Assembly (NCBI GenBank): GCA_965278965.1
Contig: OZ257127.1
Location: 2,046,001 to 2,110,000 of the forward strand
Direction: 5' to 3'
DNA from: UBA10649 sp965278965
GTDB lineage: Bacteria; Actinomycetota; Actinomycetes; S36-B12
DNA: 64,000 bases
This document shows, in pieces, positions 34,300 through 42,239 of this stretch; position 1 is the stretch's first letter, and each line of letters begins with the position of its first letter. A program made the position numbers and the translations under genes. The notes beneath the pieces were generated by a model, which did no database searches, was not told the DNA's origin, and saw only the letters and a list, made by a program, of their open reading frames with translations.

Positions 34300-36015
34300 A
34301 TGAGCAGCGAGCTGCGCAGCGCGCAGTGGTACGGCGGCGACGACCGCAACGCCTACATCCATCGGGCCTGGATGCGACGGGGGATCCCGGACGACGCGTT
34401 CGAGCGACCGCAGATCGCGATCGCGAACACCGCGTCGGACCTCACCCCGTGCAACGCGCACCTGTCGGAGGTGGCGCGATCGGTCCGTGACGGCGTGCAC
34501 GCCGCTGGCGGCACGCCCCTCGAGCTGCCCGTCCTGTCGCTCGGCGAGACGCAGGTCCGGCCGACGGCGATGCTGTGGCGCAACCTTGCCGCGATGGCGA
34601 TGGAGGAGATGTTCCGCGCCAACCCGATCGACGGCCTGGTCCTCCTCGGCGGCTGCGACAAGACGATCCCGTCGCTGCTCATGGCGGCCGCCTCCGTGGA
34701 CCTGCCGGCGGTGGTCGTGCCCGGCGGGCCGATGCTGACGGGCACGTACCGGGGCGTTGCGCTCGGCTGCGGGACGGACGTGTGGCGGCTGTCGGAGGAG
34801 GTCCGGGCCGGGACGCTCTCCGCCGGGGAGTTCAGCCGGTCGGAGTCGGCCATGATCCGCAGCCGCGGCCACTGCAACACGATGGGCACGGCGTCGACGA
34901 TGGGCCTGCTCGCCGAGGCGCTCGGGATGGTGCCGCCGGGGCTCGCCGGGACGCCGGCGCCCGACAGCCGGCTGCTGGCCGGGGCGCACGATGCCGGGCG
35001 GCTCGCCACCGAGCTGGTCGCCGCGCAACGGCGGCCGTCCGAGGTCCTCACGACTGCGGCGTTCCACAACGCGATCGTCACGCTGGCCGCCATCGGTGGA
35101 TCGACGAACGCCGTCGTCCACCTGCTGGCCATCGCCGGCCGCGTCGGCGTCGAGCTGACGCTCGACGACTTCGACCGGATCGGCTCGGGGGTCCCGGTGC
35201 TCGTCGACCTGCAGCCGGCCGGCCGGTTCCTGATGGACGACCTCTTCCGCGCCGGCGGGCTCCTGGCGGTGCTCCGAGAGGTGCGCGACCTGCTCGACCC
35301 CAGCGCCGTGACGGTGACCGGGCGCCCGCTCGTGGACTACCTCGACGACGCCGGGGTCTGGGATGCGGAGGTGATCCGGCCGCGCGACCAGCCGCTGATG
35401 GACCACGGCGGGATCGCCGTCCTGCGCGGGAACCTGGCGCCGGACGGCGCCCTCATCAAGCCGGCCGCCGCGTCGCCGGAGCTCCTGCACCACCGCGGCC
35501 GTGCGGTCGTGTTCGACAGCGTCGAGGACTTCCACGCGCGGATCGATGACCCAGCGCTCGACGTCGACGCCGACTCGGTGCTCGTCCTGCGCGGCTGCGG
35601 GCCGAAGGGCTACCCGGGGATGCCCGAGGTCGCCAACCTGCCGCTGCCGCGCAAGCTCCTGGAGGCGGGCGTGCGCGACATGGTCCGGATCTGTGACGGC
35701 CGGATGAGTGGCACCGCGTACGGGACCGTCGTGCTGCACGTGGCTCCCGAGGCCGCCGCGGGCGGTCCGCTTGCGCGGATCCGGACCGGTGACGTCGTCG
35801 TCCTGGACGTGCCCGGGCGACGGATCGACGTCGAGGTCGACGCGGACGAGTTCGCGACGCGGGAGCCGAGCCCGGCGATGACGGCGGCGCTCGCCTCGCC
35901 CGGACGGGGCTGGGAGCGGCTCTACGTGGACCACGTCCGGCAGGCCGACACGGGTGCGGACCTGGACTTCCTGGTTGGCTCGAGCGGCCCGACAGTTGCC
36001 CGCGAGTCCCACTGA
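34300..36015 (+). CDS. IlvD/Edd family sugar-acid dehydratase
   Basis: 571 residues, the length of pentonate/hexonate dehydratases. Motifs are SDLTPCNAHLSEVA, GLVLLGGCDKTIPSLLMA (cluster Cys), SRGHCNTMGTASTMG (cluster Cys), IGGSTNAVVHLLAIA, LRGCGPKGYPGMPEV and CDGRMSGTAYGTVVLH. The three Cys for an iron-sulfur cluster are present. The divergence from amino-acid-pathway IlvD and the catabolic neighbours point to an aldonic acid such as arabinonate, xylonate or a 6-deoxyhexonate. ATG 34300 follows a -10-like CACAGT by 7 bp. Confidence 0.92.
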   Translation: MSSELRSAQWYGGDDRNAYIHRAWMRRGIPDDAFERPQIAIANTASDLTPCNAHLSEVARSVRDGVHAAGGTPLELPVLSLGETQVRPTAMLWRNLAAMAMEEMFRANPIDGLVLLGGCDKTIPSLLMAAASVDLPAVVVPGGPMLTGTYRGVALGCGTDVWRLSEEVRAGTLSAGEFSRSESAMIRSRGHCNTMGTASTMGLLAEALGMVPPGLAGTPAPDSRLLAGAHDAGRLATELVAAQRRPSEVLTTAAFHNAIVTLAAIGGSTNAVVHLLAIAGRVGVELTLDDFDRIGSGVPVLVDLQPAGRFLMDDLFRAGGLLAVLREVRDLLDPSAVTVTGRPLVDYLDDAGVWDAEVIRPRDQPLMDHGGIAVLRGNLAPDGALIKPAAASPELLHHRGRAVVFDSVEDFHARIDDPALDVDADSVLVLRGCGPKGYPGMPEVANLPLPRKLLEAGVRDMVRICDGRMSGTAYGTVVLHVAPEAAAGGPLARIRTGDVVVLDVPGRRIDVEVDADEFATREPSPAMTAALASPGRGWERLYVDHVRQADTGADLDFLVGSSGPTVARESH

Positions 36016-36022
36016 CCCATCC

Positions 36023-36093
36023 CGGACGTCCCGCTTTCCGGGACGTCCGGCACGACACGCGCGGGCGTGTCGGCGTGTCGTGCTGAACGTCCC
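36023..36093. repeat. 71-bp structured repeat, copy 2
   Basis: Same length and plan as 21536-21606: an 11-bp hairpin (stem CGGACGTCCCG, loop CTTTC) and the nested dyad whose right end reads TCGTGCTGAACGTCCC in both. The third stem pair is G-C here and C-G in copy 1, a compensatory change. It lies 7 bp after the dehydratase stop. Confidence 0.8.
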
Positions 36094-36178
36094 AGGTGGT
36101 GTGGCCGGACGTTGAGTTACTGCATACGGACTACAGAAACGGCGTACGCTGAGACTCCCGGACCACGAAGGAGCCCCG

Positions 36179-36700
36179 ATGCCCACGGACCAGTCCCGCG
36201 ACCTGGAGATGCTCCTCGCAGAGCGCGCGATCAGCCGGGTGATCCTGGCCTACAGCCGGGCGGTCGACCGGTACGACTTCGACGCCCTGGCGGACTGCTA
36301 CTGGCCAGAGGGCACCGACGACCACGGATCCTTCCGCGGGTCGGCGGCGGACTTCGTCGAGTGGAACAAGGGTGCGCTGGCCCGCTTCGACATGACGAAC
36401 CACTTCCTCGGCAACATCCTGATCGACGCCGACCTCGACACCGGTCGCGCCCGCGCCGAGACCTACGCCGTCGCGTACCACCGCTACACCGACGCCGACG
36501 GACAGCTGACGGACATGACGGCCGGCCTGCGGTACATCGACGTGTTCGAGCGGCGCGGAGGGGACTGGCGGATCCTCGACCGCGTCATCGCCTACTCGTG
36601 GCGTCGCACCGACCCGGCCAACGGGCAGACGGGCTTCGCCGACGGCTACGTGCGCGGTATCCGGTCGATGGACGACGTCGTGTACACGATCGGCACCTGA
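36179..36700 (+). CDS. SnoaL-like / nuclear transport factor 2 family protein
   Basis: 173 residues with an N-terminal helix (LLAERAISRVILAYSRAVDR), YDFDALADCYWPEGTDDHG, TNHFLGNILIDAD and a sheet ending in RRGGDWRILDRVIAYSWRR. This is the SnoaL_4 pattern of small cone-shaped proteins, which includes dehydratases, isomerases and ring-hydroxylating dioxygenase-like subunits. No fixed activity can be assigned. ATG 36179 follows GAAGGAG. It precedes a class III aminotransferase gene by 118 bp. Confidence 0.82.
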   Translation: MPTDQSRDLEMLLAERAISRVILAYSRAVDRYDFDALADCYWPEGTDDHGSFRGSAADFVEWNKGALARFDMTNHFLGNILIDADLDTGRARAETYAVAYHRYTDADGQLTDMTAGLRYIDVFERRGGDWRILDRVIAYSWRRTDPANGQTGFADGYVRGIRSMDDVVYTIGT

Positions 36701-36818
36701 CGCGACAGTTGGACCGGACGGCCTACTCACCCCTCGACGACGGAATCCGTCGTCGCGAGCCGCTTCCCATGCGGCGAATCGTTGGCTAGTCTGCCGGAAA
36801 CCACGAATTGGAGTCCCG

Positions 36819-38243
36819 ATGACCACGGACGTGACCACCGCTGGCCAGACCCGCCCGGACCATGACCCGGCCTGCTGGCGCAGCCTGCCGGCGTCGTCGA
36901 CCCCGATCGACGCCGCCCGCGTCGAGGCGCTGCTGGCTGCCGAATGGGATCGGTTCACGTCGACGACCCCGGAGTCGGGGGCCCACAACGTTCGCGCGAG
37001 CCAGTCGCTGCCCCTGGGCGTCACGTCGTCCTTCCAGCACTGGGATCCCTACCCGATCTCGGTCGTCCGGGCCTCCGGCGCCTGGTTGACCGACGTCGAC
37101 GGCCGGCAGCTGCTGGACCTGTCGATGGGCTTCGGGGCGATGCTCGTCGGCCATCTCAACCCGACCGTCGTCGCGAAGGTCGTCGCCGCGCTGGAGACGA
37201 CGGGCACGCTGTTCGTCACGCCCTCCCCGACAGCGACCGAGGTCGCCGAGCGGTTCCAGGAGCGCTTCGGCCTCGACCGCCTCCGGTTCGCCAACTCCGG
37301 CACCGAGGCCACGATGTACGCGCTGCGGACTGCGCGCGCGGCGACCGGGCGCAAGGCCATCGTCAAGATCGAGGGCGGCTACCACGGCGGCTACGACGCA
37401 CTCACGGTGTCGGTGAAGCCGGGCGTCGACGAGGCCGGCCCGGAGGACGCCCCCGTCGCCGTGACCCCGTTCGACGTCGAGGCCGGCACGGTCTACGTCG
37501 TCCCCTACAACGACCTCGAGCGCCTCGATGCCGTGCTGGGCGAGCATGCCGCCGAGGTGGCGTGCGTGTTCATGGAGCCGGTGCTGGAGAACATCGGGAT
37601 CGTCCTTCCCGACGCCGGCTACCTCGTCGGCGTGCGCGAGGCCTGCGACCGGCACGGCGTGCTGCTGGTGTTCGACGAGGTCAAGACCGGGCTCACCGCG
37701 GGCTACGCCGGCGCATCGCAGCGTCTTGGCGTGCGGCCCGACCTCGTCACGCTCGCCAAGAGCATCGGTGGCGGCCTCCCGCTGGCGGCGTTCGGTGGTC
37801 GGGCCGACGTGATGGAGGCGGTGACCGACAACCGCATGCCGCACTTCGGCACGTACAACGGGAACCCGCTCGTCATGGCCGCTGCGGCTGCGGTTGATGA
37901 GATCTGCACCGTCGAGGCCCTCGCGGCCGCGGAGGCGGTCAACGTCGAGGCGATGCGCGCACTCGACGGGCTGATCGCCCGGTACGAGCTTCCGGCGCAC
38001 ACGGTCGGCTTCGGTGTGAAGGGAGCGGTGACCTGGTCGCCGCGGCCGGTCCGGAACTACCGCGACTACAAGCGCACCGACTTCGGCGTTGCCGAGCTGT
38101 CCTGGCTGTGGGGGGTCAACCGCGGCGTCCTGACCCCGCCCGGTCTGGACGAGCAGTGGCTCGTCTCCCTCGCGCACACGTCGGCCGACATGGGCACGCT
38201 GGTCACCGAGTTCGCGGAGCTGGCCGACGCGCTGCGCGCGTAG
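36819..38243 (+). CDS. Class III aminotransferase, GSA-aminomutase-like (copy 1)
   Basis: 474 residues. It begins with a 60-residue extension and has FANSGTEATMYALRTARAAT, KIEGGYHGGYDAL, VFDEVKTGLTAGY and the PLP-lysine motif LAKSIGGGLPLAAFGG. TYNGNPLVMAA follows. It is related to glutamate-1-semialdehyde aminomutase but is too divergent and too far from heme genes to be HemL. A TAGTCT hexamer at 36787-36792 and TTGGAG upstream support the start. A second such enzyme is at 40875-42239. The substrate is unknown. Confidence 0.88.
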   Translation: MTTDVTTAGQTRPDHDPACWRSLPASSTPIDAARVEALLAAEWDRFTSTTPESGAHNVRASQSLPLGVTSSFQHWDPYPISVVRASGAWLTDVDGRQLLDLSMGFGAMLVGHLNPTVVAKVVAALETTGTLFVTPSPTATEVAERFQERFGLDRLRFANSGTEATMYALRTARAATGRKAIVKIEGGYHGGYDALTVSVKPGVDEAGPEDAPVAVTPFDVEAGTVYVVPYNDLERLDAVLGEHAAEVACVFMEPVLENIGIVLPDAGYLVGVREACDRHGVLLVFDEVKTGLTAGYAGASQRLGVRPDLVTLAKSIGGGLPLAAFGGRADVMEAVTDNRMPHFGTYNGNPLVMAAAAAVDEICTVEALAAAEAVNVEAMRALDGLIARYELPAHTVGFGVKGAVTWSPRPVRNYRDYKRTDFGVAELSWLWGVNRGVLTPPGLDEQWLVSLAHTSADMGTLVTEFAELADALRA

Positions 38244-38246
38244 CGC

Positions 38247-38990
38247 CTAGCGCACGGGCAGCCAGTCGAGCACGTCCTGGACCTGGCGGTCCCAGTACGA
38301 CCAGCTGTGCCCGCCACGCCCGTAGCGCACGGTGGCCTCGACTCCCGCCTCCGTGCAGGCGGCGGAGAAGGCCTGCGTGGCGCCCAGCATGAAGTCGTCC
38401 TCGCCGCATGCGGCGTAGAGGGCCGGCAGCCGATGCGGATCGCTCGTCCGCAGCAGGTGCATAACGTCGGCGTCGGTCCCGTCGATGCCACCGGGGCCGA
38501 AGTCGCGGTCCAGCACCGCGCGGAACCACGGGTCCCGTCCTCCGTGCGAGTCCGACAGCGCCAGCACCCCGGACAGGCTCGCCGCCGCCGCGAAGCGGTC
38601 AGGCTGGCGCAACGCCCACCGCATCGCGCCATAGCCGCCCATCGAGACGCCGGCGACGAACGTGTTCTCACGGGCCGTCGAGACGCGCAGCATCGACGCC
38701 ACCGTCGCCGGCAGCTCGTCGGTCAGATACGTCCAGTAGGGCAACCCGGCGACCTGGTCGGTGTAGAAGCTGTGCTGCACGGCCGGCATCACGACGGCGA
38801 GGTCGCGCCCGTCGACGTAGCGCTCGATCGCGGTCATCCGGGTCCAGGTCGAGTCGTCGTCGGACAGCCCGTGGAGCAGGTAGAGCACGCGCATCCCGTC
38901 GGAACGGTCGCTGCGCTCCGGGACCAGCAGGGTCAGCGACGTCGTGAGCTCCAGTGCCGACGAGTACGTCGAGCACCGCAGGAGGGCCAT
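38247..38990 (-). CDS. Esterase (S-formylglutathione hydrolase / mycolyltransferase-like alpha/beta hydrolase)
   Basis: 247 residues. The fold shows LYLLHGLSDDDSTWTRMTAI, the nucleophile elbow GVSMGGYGAM, and a late RGGHSWSYWDRQVQDVLDWL with the catalytic His. No signal peptide is present. It begins MALLRCSTYSSALELTTSLT, the typical start of this esterase family. A TAGGTT hexamer ends 7 bp before ATG 38990 on the minus strand (leaderless). It is divergent from the DHPS-like gene with only 23 bp between starts. Confidence 0.88.
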   Translation of the reverse strand: MALLRCSTYSSALELTTSLTLLVPERSDRSDGMRVLYLLHGLSDDDSTWTRMTAIERYVDGRDLAVVMPAVQHSFYTDQVAGLPYWTYLTDELPATVASMLRVSTARENTFVAGVSMGGYGAMRWALRQPDRFAAAASLSGVLALSDSHGGRDPWFRAVLDRDFGPGGIDGTDADVMHLLRTSDPHRLPALYAACGEDDFMLGATQAFSAACTEAGVEATVRYGRGGHSWSYWDRQVQDVLDWLPVR

Positions 38991-38997
38991 GGCCGCC

Positions 38998-39007
38998 AAC
39001 CTAGACT
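38998..39007. promoter_or_regulatory. Overlapping divergent -10 elements
   Basis: AACCTAGACT contains TAGGTT on the minus strand (39003 to 38998) and TAGACT on the plus strand (39002-39007). They share two bases and lie 7 and 6 bp from the two start codons. Only one direction can be occupied by polymerase at a time. Confidence 0.5.
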
Positions 39008-39013
39008 GCCGAG

Positions 39014-39916
39014 ATGCTCTCGCTGGCCGGCCTCGCTGCCCTCGTCGCCGAGCACGGCGATCCGTCGGCGCACCCGGTCGCGCCATTGCGCATCGGCGCG
39101 CGGTCGTACGACGTCGACGAGTCGCCGGTGGTCATGGGCTGCCTGAACCTCTCGCGGGATTCGACCTACCGCGACAGCATCGCGGTCGGCTTGGCGTCCG
39201 CCGTGCGTCGCGCCCGCGTCATGGCTGCCGAGGGGGCGGCGCTGATCGACGTCGGGGCGGAGTCGAGCACGGCGGCCGCGGCTCGCGTGACCGCCGACGA
39301 GCAGGTCGCGGCGCTCGTGCCGGTCATCGAGGCGCTCGCCGGAGACGGCATCGCCGTGTCCGTCGAGACGTACGAGCCGGCGGTGGCGCAGGCCGGACTG
39401 GCGGCCGGTGCGTGCGTCCTCAACCTCACCGGGATCGAGCACCAGGACCGCATGCTGGACCTTGTGGCGGCGCACGACGCCACGGTGGTGCTCTGCTACG
39501 GCGGCGGGGCGAACGTCCGTGAGGTCACGGATCTGCAGATCGACGACGATCCGATCCCGCAGCTCGTCGACCACTTCGGCGAGCGCCTTGAGACGGCTCG
39601 TGCGCACGGCGTCGATCGCGTCGTCATCGACCCGGGCATGGGCTTTTACTACGGCAACCTGACCGACCCGATGACGCGCGCGCGGCACCAGGCGCGGGTC
39701 CTGCTCAGCGGGTTCCGGCTGCGCGTGCTGGGGGTCCCGATCTGCAACGCCCTACCGCACGCCTTCGACCTGTTCGAGGAGCACTTCCGTGGCGGCGAGG
39801 CGTTCTTCGCCGTCTGGGCGGTGCTCGGCGGCACGTCGGTGCTGCGAACCCACGAGGTCGCTCGGGTGCGTCCGGTCGTCGCGGCGATGCGTGAGCTGGC
39901 GGTGTCCGGCTCCTGA
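39014..39916 (+). CDS. Dihydropteroate-synthase-like (pterin-binding) protein
   Basis: 300 residues. It keeps the DHPS order of motifs: VMGCLNLSRDSTYRDS (usual MGVLNVTPDSF), GAALIDVGAESST, VSVETYEPAVAQAGLAAGA (usual SIDT), VVIDPGMGFYYGN and LRTHEVARVRPVV. The PDSFSDGG loop, the SIDT aspartate and the KT after the glycine loop are all altered, so it is unlikely to be the folate enzyme FolP. No folate genes surround it. It may bind another pterin or a different heterocycle. ATG 39014 follows TAGACT by 6 bp. Confidence 0.82.
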   Translation: MLSLAGLAALVAEHGDPSAHPVAPLRIGARSYDVDESPVVMGCLNLSRDSTYRDSIAVGLASAVRRARVMAAEGAALIDVGAESSTAAAARVTADEQVAALVPVIEALAGDGIAVSVETYEPAVAQAGLAAGACVLNLTGIEHQDRMLDLVAAHDATVVLCYGGGANVREVTDLQIDDDPIPQLVDHFGERLETARAHGVDRVVIDPGMGFYYGNLTDPMTRARHQARVLLSGFRLRVLGVPICNALPHAFDLFEEHFRGGEAFFAVWAVLGGTSVLRTHEVARVRPVVAAMRELAVSGS

Positions 39917-39931
39917 CCCCCGGCCGCCCCT

Positions 39932-40084
39932 CCGTTTGTCCCGCTTTCTGGGACCCGCGGGCGACTCGGACCCCCGATCGGCCCTCAGCCACCCGCCAGT
40001 CCCGGATTGCGGGACAAACGGGTGGGTGGGACTGTTTCGCGCCCCCACCTGCGCGCCAGTCCCGCAAAGCGGGAGAAGCGGGAC
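39932..40084. repeat. Cluster of three GTCCCG-type palindromes
   Basis: 39932-39954 (CCGTTTGTCCCGC then TTTCTGGGAC) is almost the reverse complement of 39999-40021. A third unit, GTCCCGCAAAGCGGGA, starts at 40059. The GTCCCGCTTT core is shared with the hairpins at 21536 and 36023. The cluster fills most of the 193-bp gap between convergent genes. Confidence 0.7.
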
Positions 40085-40109
40085 GGACGGGTGTCCCCCG
40101 GATCGGGTG

Positions 40110-40718
40110 TCAGTGGGTGAGGATCAGCTCGACCGTGATCACGATGATGCCCATGATCCCGTAGCCGAAGGCGAACCGGGTCTGCGGCCAGCGCCCGAGT
40201 CCGGCCATTCGCGCGGCGTACGACCCCCAGAAAGCCAGGCTCAAGATGCCTAGGACCTGCACGATGCCGATGATGTCGTTGGCGTCCATCTGCAGCAGCG
40301 ACAGCAGGACGATGACCGCCATGGGCGGGATCGCGACGTAGAGGTACTGCAGGTTGGTCGCGGCGATGTGCCGGCGGTCGTGCCCGTTCAGTCGGCGCCC
40401 GTTGCGTATCTGCAGATCGATCGCGTCGGAGAACGCGTGCGCCATGGCCAGCGCGAACAGCGGGGCGATCGACAGCCCGAACATCTCCAGCAACGGGCCG
40501 GGTCCGAACGGGTCGGTGCCCTCGTCGTACAGGGCGTAGGCCGTCATCAAGATGATCGTCGCGTACACGACGCGGTGGGCGTCGAAGTACAGCGGCCCGA
40601 CGTGCATCGTCAGGTCGACCTCGCCGCCGGACACCACGTCGTGTGCGGGCTTGGTCGCCACGACGTCCTGCGGGGCCGGTCTCGTGTCGTCCGGCCCGTT
40701 CGCCGTCGGCTCGCTCAT
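40110..40718 (-). CDS. Four-helix membrane protein, unknown function
   Basis: 202 residues. A 45-residue hydrophilic N-terminus is followed by helices near YATIILMTAYALY, FGLSIAPLFALAMAHAFSDA, YLYVAIPPMAVIVLLSLLQM, IVQVLGILSLAFWGSYAARM and FGYGIMGIIVITVELIL. The loop LQIRNGRRLNGHDRRHIAATN is strongly basic. No family is recognised. It sits on the minus strand between two plus-strand genes of the surrounding set, and starts at ATG 40718. Confidence 0.7.
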   Translation of the reverse strand: MSEPTANGPDDTRPAPQDVVATKPAHDVVSGGEVDLTMHVGPLYFDAHRVVYATIILMTAYALYDEGTDPFGPGPLLEMFGLSIAPLFALAMAHAFSDAIDLQIRNGRRLNGHDRRHIAATNLQYLYVAIPPMAVIVLLSLLQMDANDIIGIVQVLGILSLAFWGSYAARMAGLGRWPQTRFAFGYGIMGIIVITVELILTH

Positions 40719-40874
40719 GGCGGAAGACTGCCATGAGCGACGTGTACGCGCTGGACGCCGGCAGCGGGGCGACGTCGCCCGCCCGGTGACGTGAACCTCC
40801 ACCGCGCAGGGCGACGCGTTGCGAGGATGGCCAGGCCGGACAGTCCTGCCCGGCCGCTGCCACCGAGGAGAGCC

Positions 40875-42239
40875 GTGCCCGCCATCGACCGTGATCGACT
40901 CGCCGACCTGCTCGTCCGCGAGCGCACGACGCACCGCGATCGGACGCCGGCATCCCGCGAGGCGTTCGACGCTGCTGACCACCTGTTCGGCCGGGTGCCG
41001 ATGACGTGGATGAACAAGTGGTCCGGCGGCTACCCGCTGTACCTGGCGACGGCCCAGGGCAACCGTGTCGTCGACCTGGACGGCAACGAGTACGTCGACT
41101 TCGCGCTGGGCGACACCGGCGCGATGGCGGGGCACTCGCCGGCGGCCACGGTCGATGCGGTGACGCGCCGGCTGGCCGTCGACGGCGGGATCACGACGAT
41201 GATGCCGAGCGTCGACGCGGAGTGGGTCGCGGCGGAGCTCGCCCGGCGGTTCGGTCTCCCGCTGTGGTCGTACAGCCTGACCGCGACCGACGCGAACCGC
41301 TGGGCGCTGCGTATCGCGCGCCTGGTCACGGGTAGGCCCATGGTCGCTGCGTTCTCCTACTGCTACCACGGGTCGGTCGACGAGACGTTTGTCGTCAGGA
41401 TGCCGGACGGCGGGACGGCGCCGCGCGAGGGCAATGTCGGCCCGGCCGTGCCGGTCGCCCAGACGACACGCGCGGCGGAGTTCAACGACCTCGCCTCCGT
41501 CGAGGCTGCCCTCGCCTCAGGCGACGTCGCTGTCCTCGTCATGGAACCGGCGCTGACGAACATCGGCATCGTCCTGCCCGAGCCCGGCTTCCTCGACGGC
41601 GTCCGCGAGCTGTGCACGCGCTACGGGACGTTGCTGCTGATCGATGAGACGCACACGATCTCGGCCGGCCCGGGTGGCTGCACCGCGGCGTGGGGCCTCA
41701 CCCCGGACATCGTGGTGATCGGCAAGAGCATCGGCGGCGGCATCCCGACCGGCGCCTATGGCCTGACGCAGGACGTCGCCGACCGCGTGCAGGCGCACGC
41801 GGACGCCGACCTGGTCGACGTGGGCGGCGTGGGCGGCACCCTCGCCGGCAACGTGTTGTCCACGGCCGCGATGCGGGCGACGCTCGGGGAGGTCCTCACG
41901 GACGACGCGTTCGCGCACATGATTGCGCTGGGGACGGCGTTCCGCGAGGGCGTGGAGGAGACGCTCGGCGCGCTCGATGTGCCGTGGTCGATCGCCCAGC
42001 TCGGGGCGCGGGCGGAGTACCGCTTCTGCCGCCCGGCGCCACGGACGGGTACCGAGTCAGCGCAGGCGCACGACGAGGACCTCGAGGAGTACCTGCACCT
42101 GTACATGTCGAACCGTGGCGTGCTCATGACGCCGTTCCACAACATGGCGCTCATGTGCCCGACGACCACGCGCGCCGACGTCGACCTGCACACGATGTTG
42201 TTCCGGGACGCCGTCGTCGCTCTCGTCGACGTCCGGTGA
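40875..42239 (+). CDS. Class III aminotransferase, GSA-aminomutase-like (copy 2)
   Basis: 454 residues from GTG 40875, with GAGGAG 4 bp upstream; an in-frame GTG at 40791 has no ribosome-binding site. It carries YPLYLATAQGNRVVDLDGNE, DTGAMAGHSPAATV, LTATDANRWALRIARL, FSYCYHGSVDET, LIDETHTISAGPGGC and the PLP-lysine motif VIGKSIGGGIPTGAYG. DETHT replaces the usual DEV. It is only distantly like copy 1. Its stop overlaps the next gene's GTG, so it is coupled to the SDR. Confidence 0.88.
   Translation: MPAIDRDRLADLLVRERTTHRDRTPASREAFDAADHLFGRVPMTWMNKWSGGYPLYLATAQGNRVVDLDGNEYVDFALGDTGAMAGHSPAATVDAVTRRLAVDGGITTMMPSVDAEWVAAELARRFGLPLWSYSLTATDANRWALRIARLVTGRPMVAAFSYCYHGSVDETFVVRMPDGGTAPREGNVGPAVPVAQTTRAAEFNDLASVEAALASGDVAVLVMEPALTNIGIVLPEPGFLDGVRELCTRYGTLLLIDETHTISAGPGGCTAAWGLTPDIVVIGKSIGGGIPTGAYGLTQDVADRVQAHADADLVDVGGVGGTLAGNVLSTAAMRATLGEVLTDDAFAHMIALGTAFREGVEETLGALDVPWSIAQLGARAEYRFCRPAPRTGTESAQAHDEDLEEYLHLYMSNRGVLMTPFHNMALMCPTTTRADVDLHTMLFRDAVVALVDVR

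Noticed and set aside
36112..36150. TTGAGT and TACGCT as a -35/-10 promoter for the SnoaL-like gene
   Set aside because: The spacing of 27 bp is too long for a normal sigma-70-type promoter.
33349..36186. A 945-codon open frame on the minus strand opposite the dehydratase gene
   Set aside because: Only the first part from ATG 34248 is the real lactonase; the rest is antisense to a clear IlvD/Edd gene and is a product of high GC content.
36819..42239. Class III aminotransferases as HemL (heme biosynthesis)
   Set aside because: Both are divergent from glutamate-1-semialdehyde aminomutase, occur twice, and no other heme gene is near.
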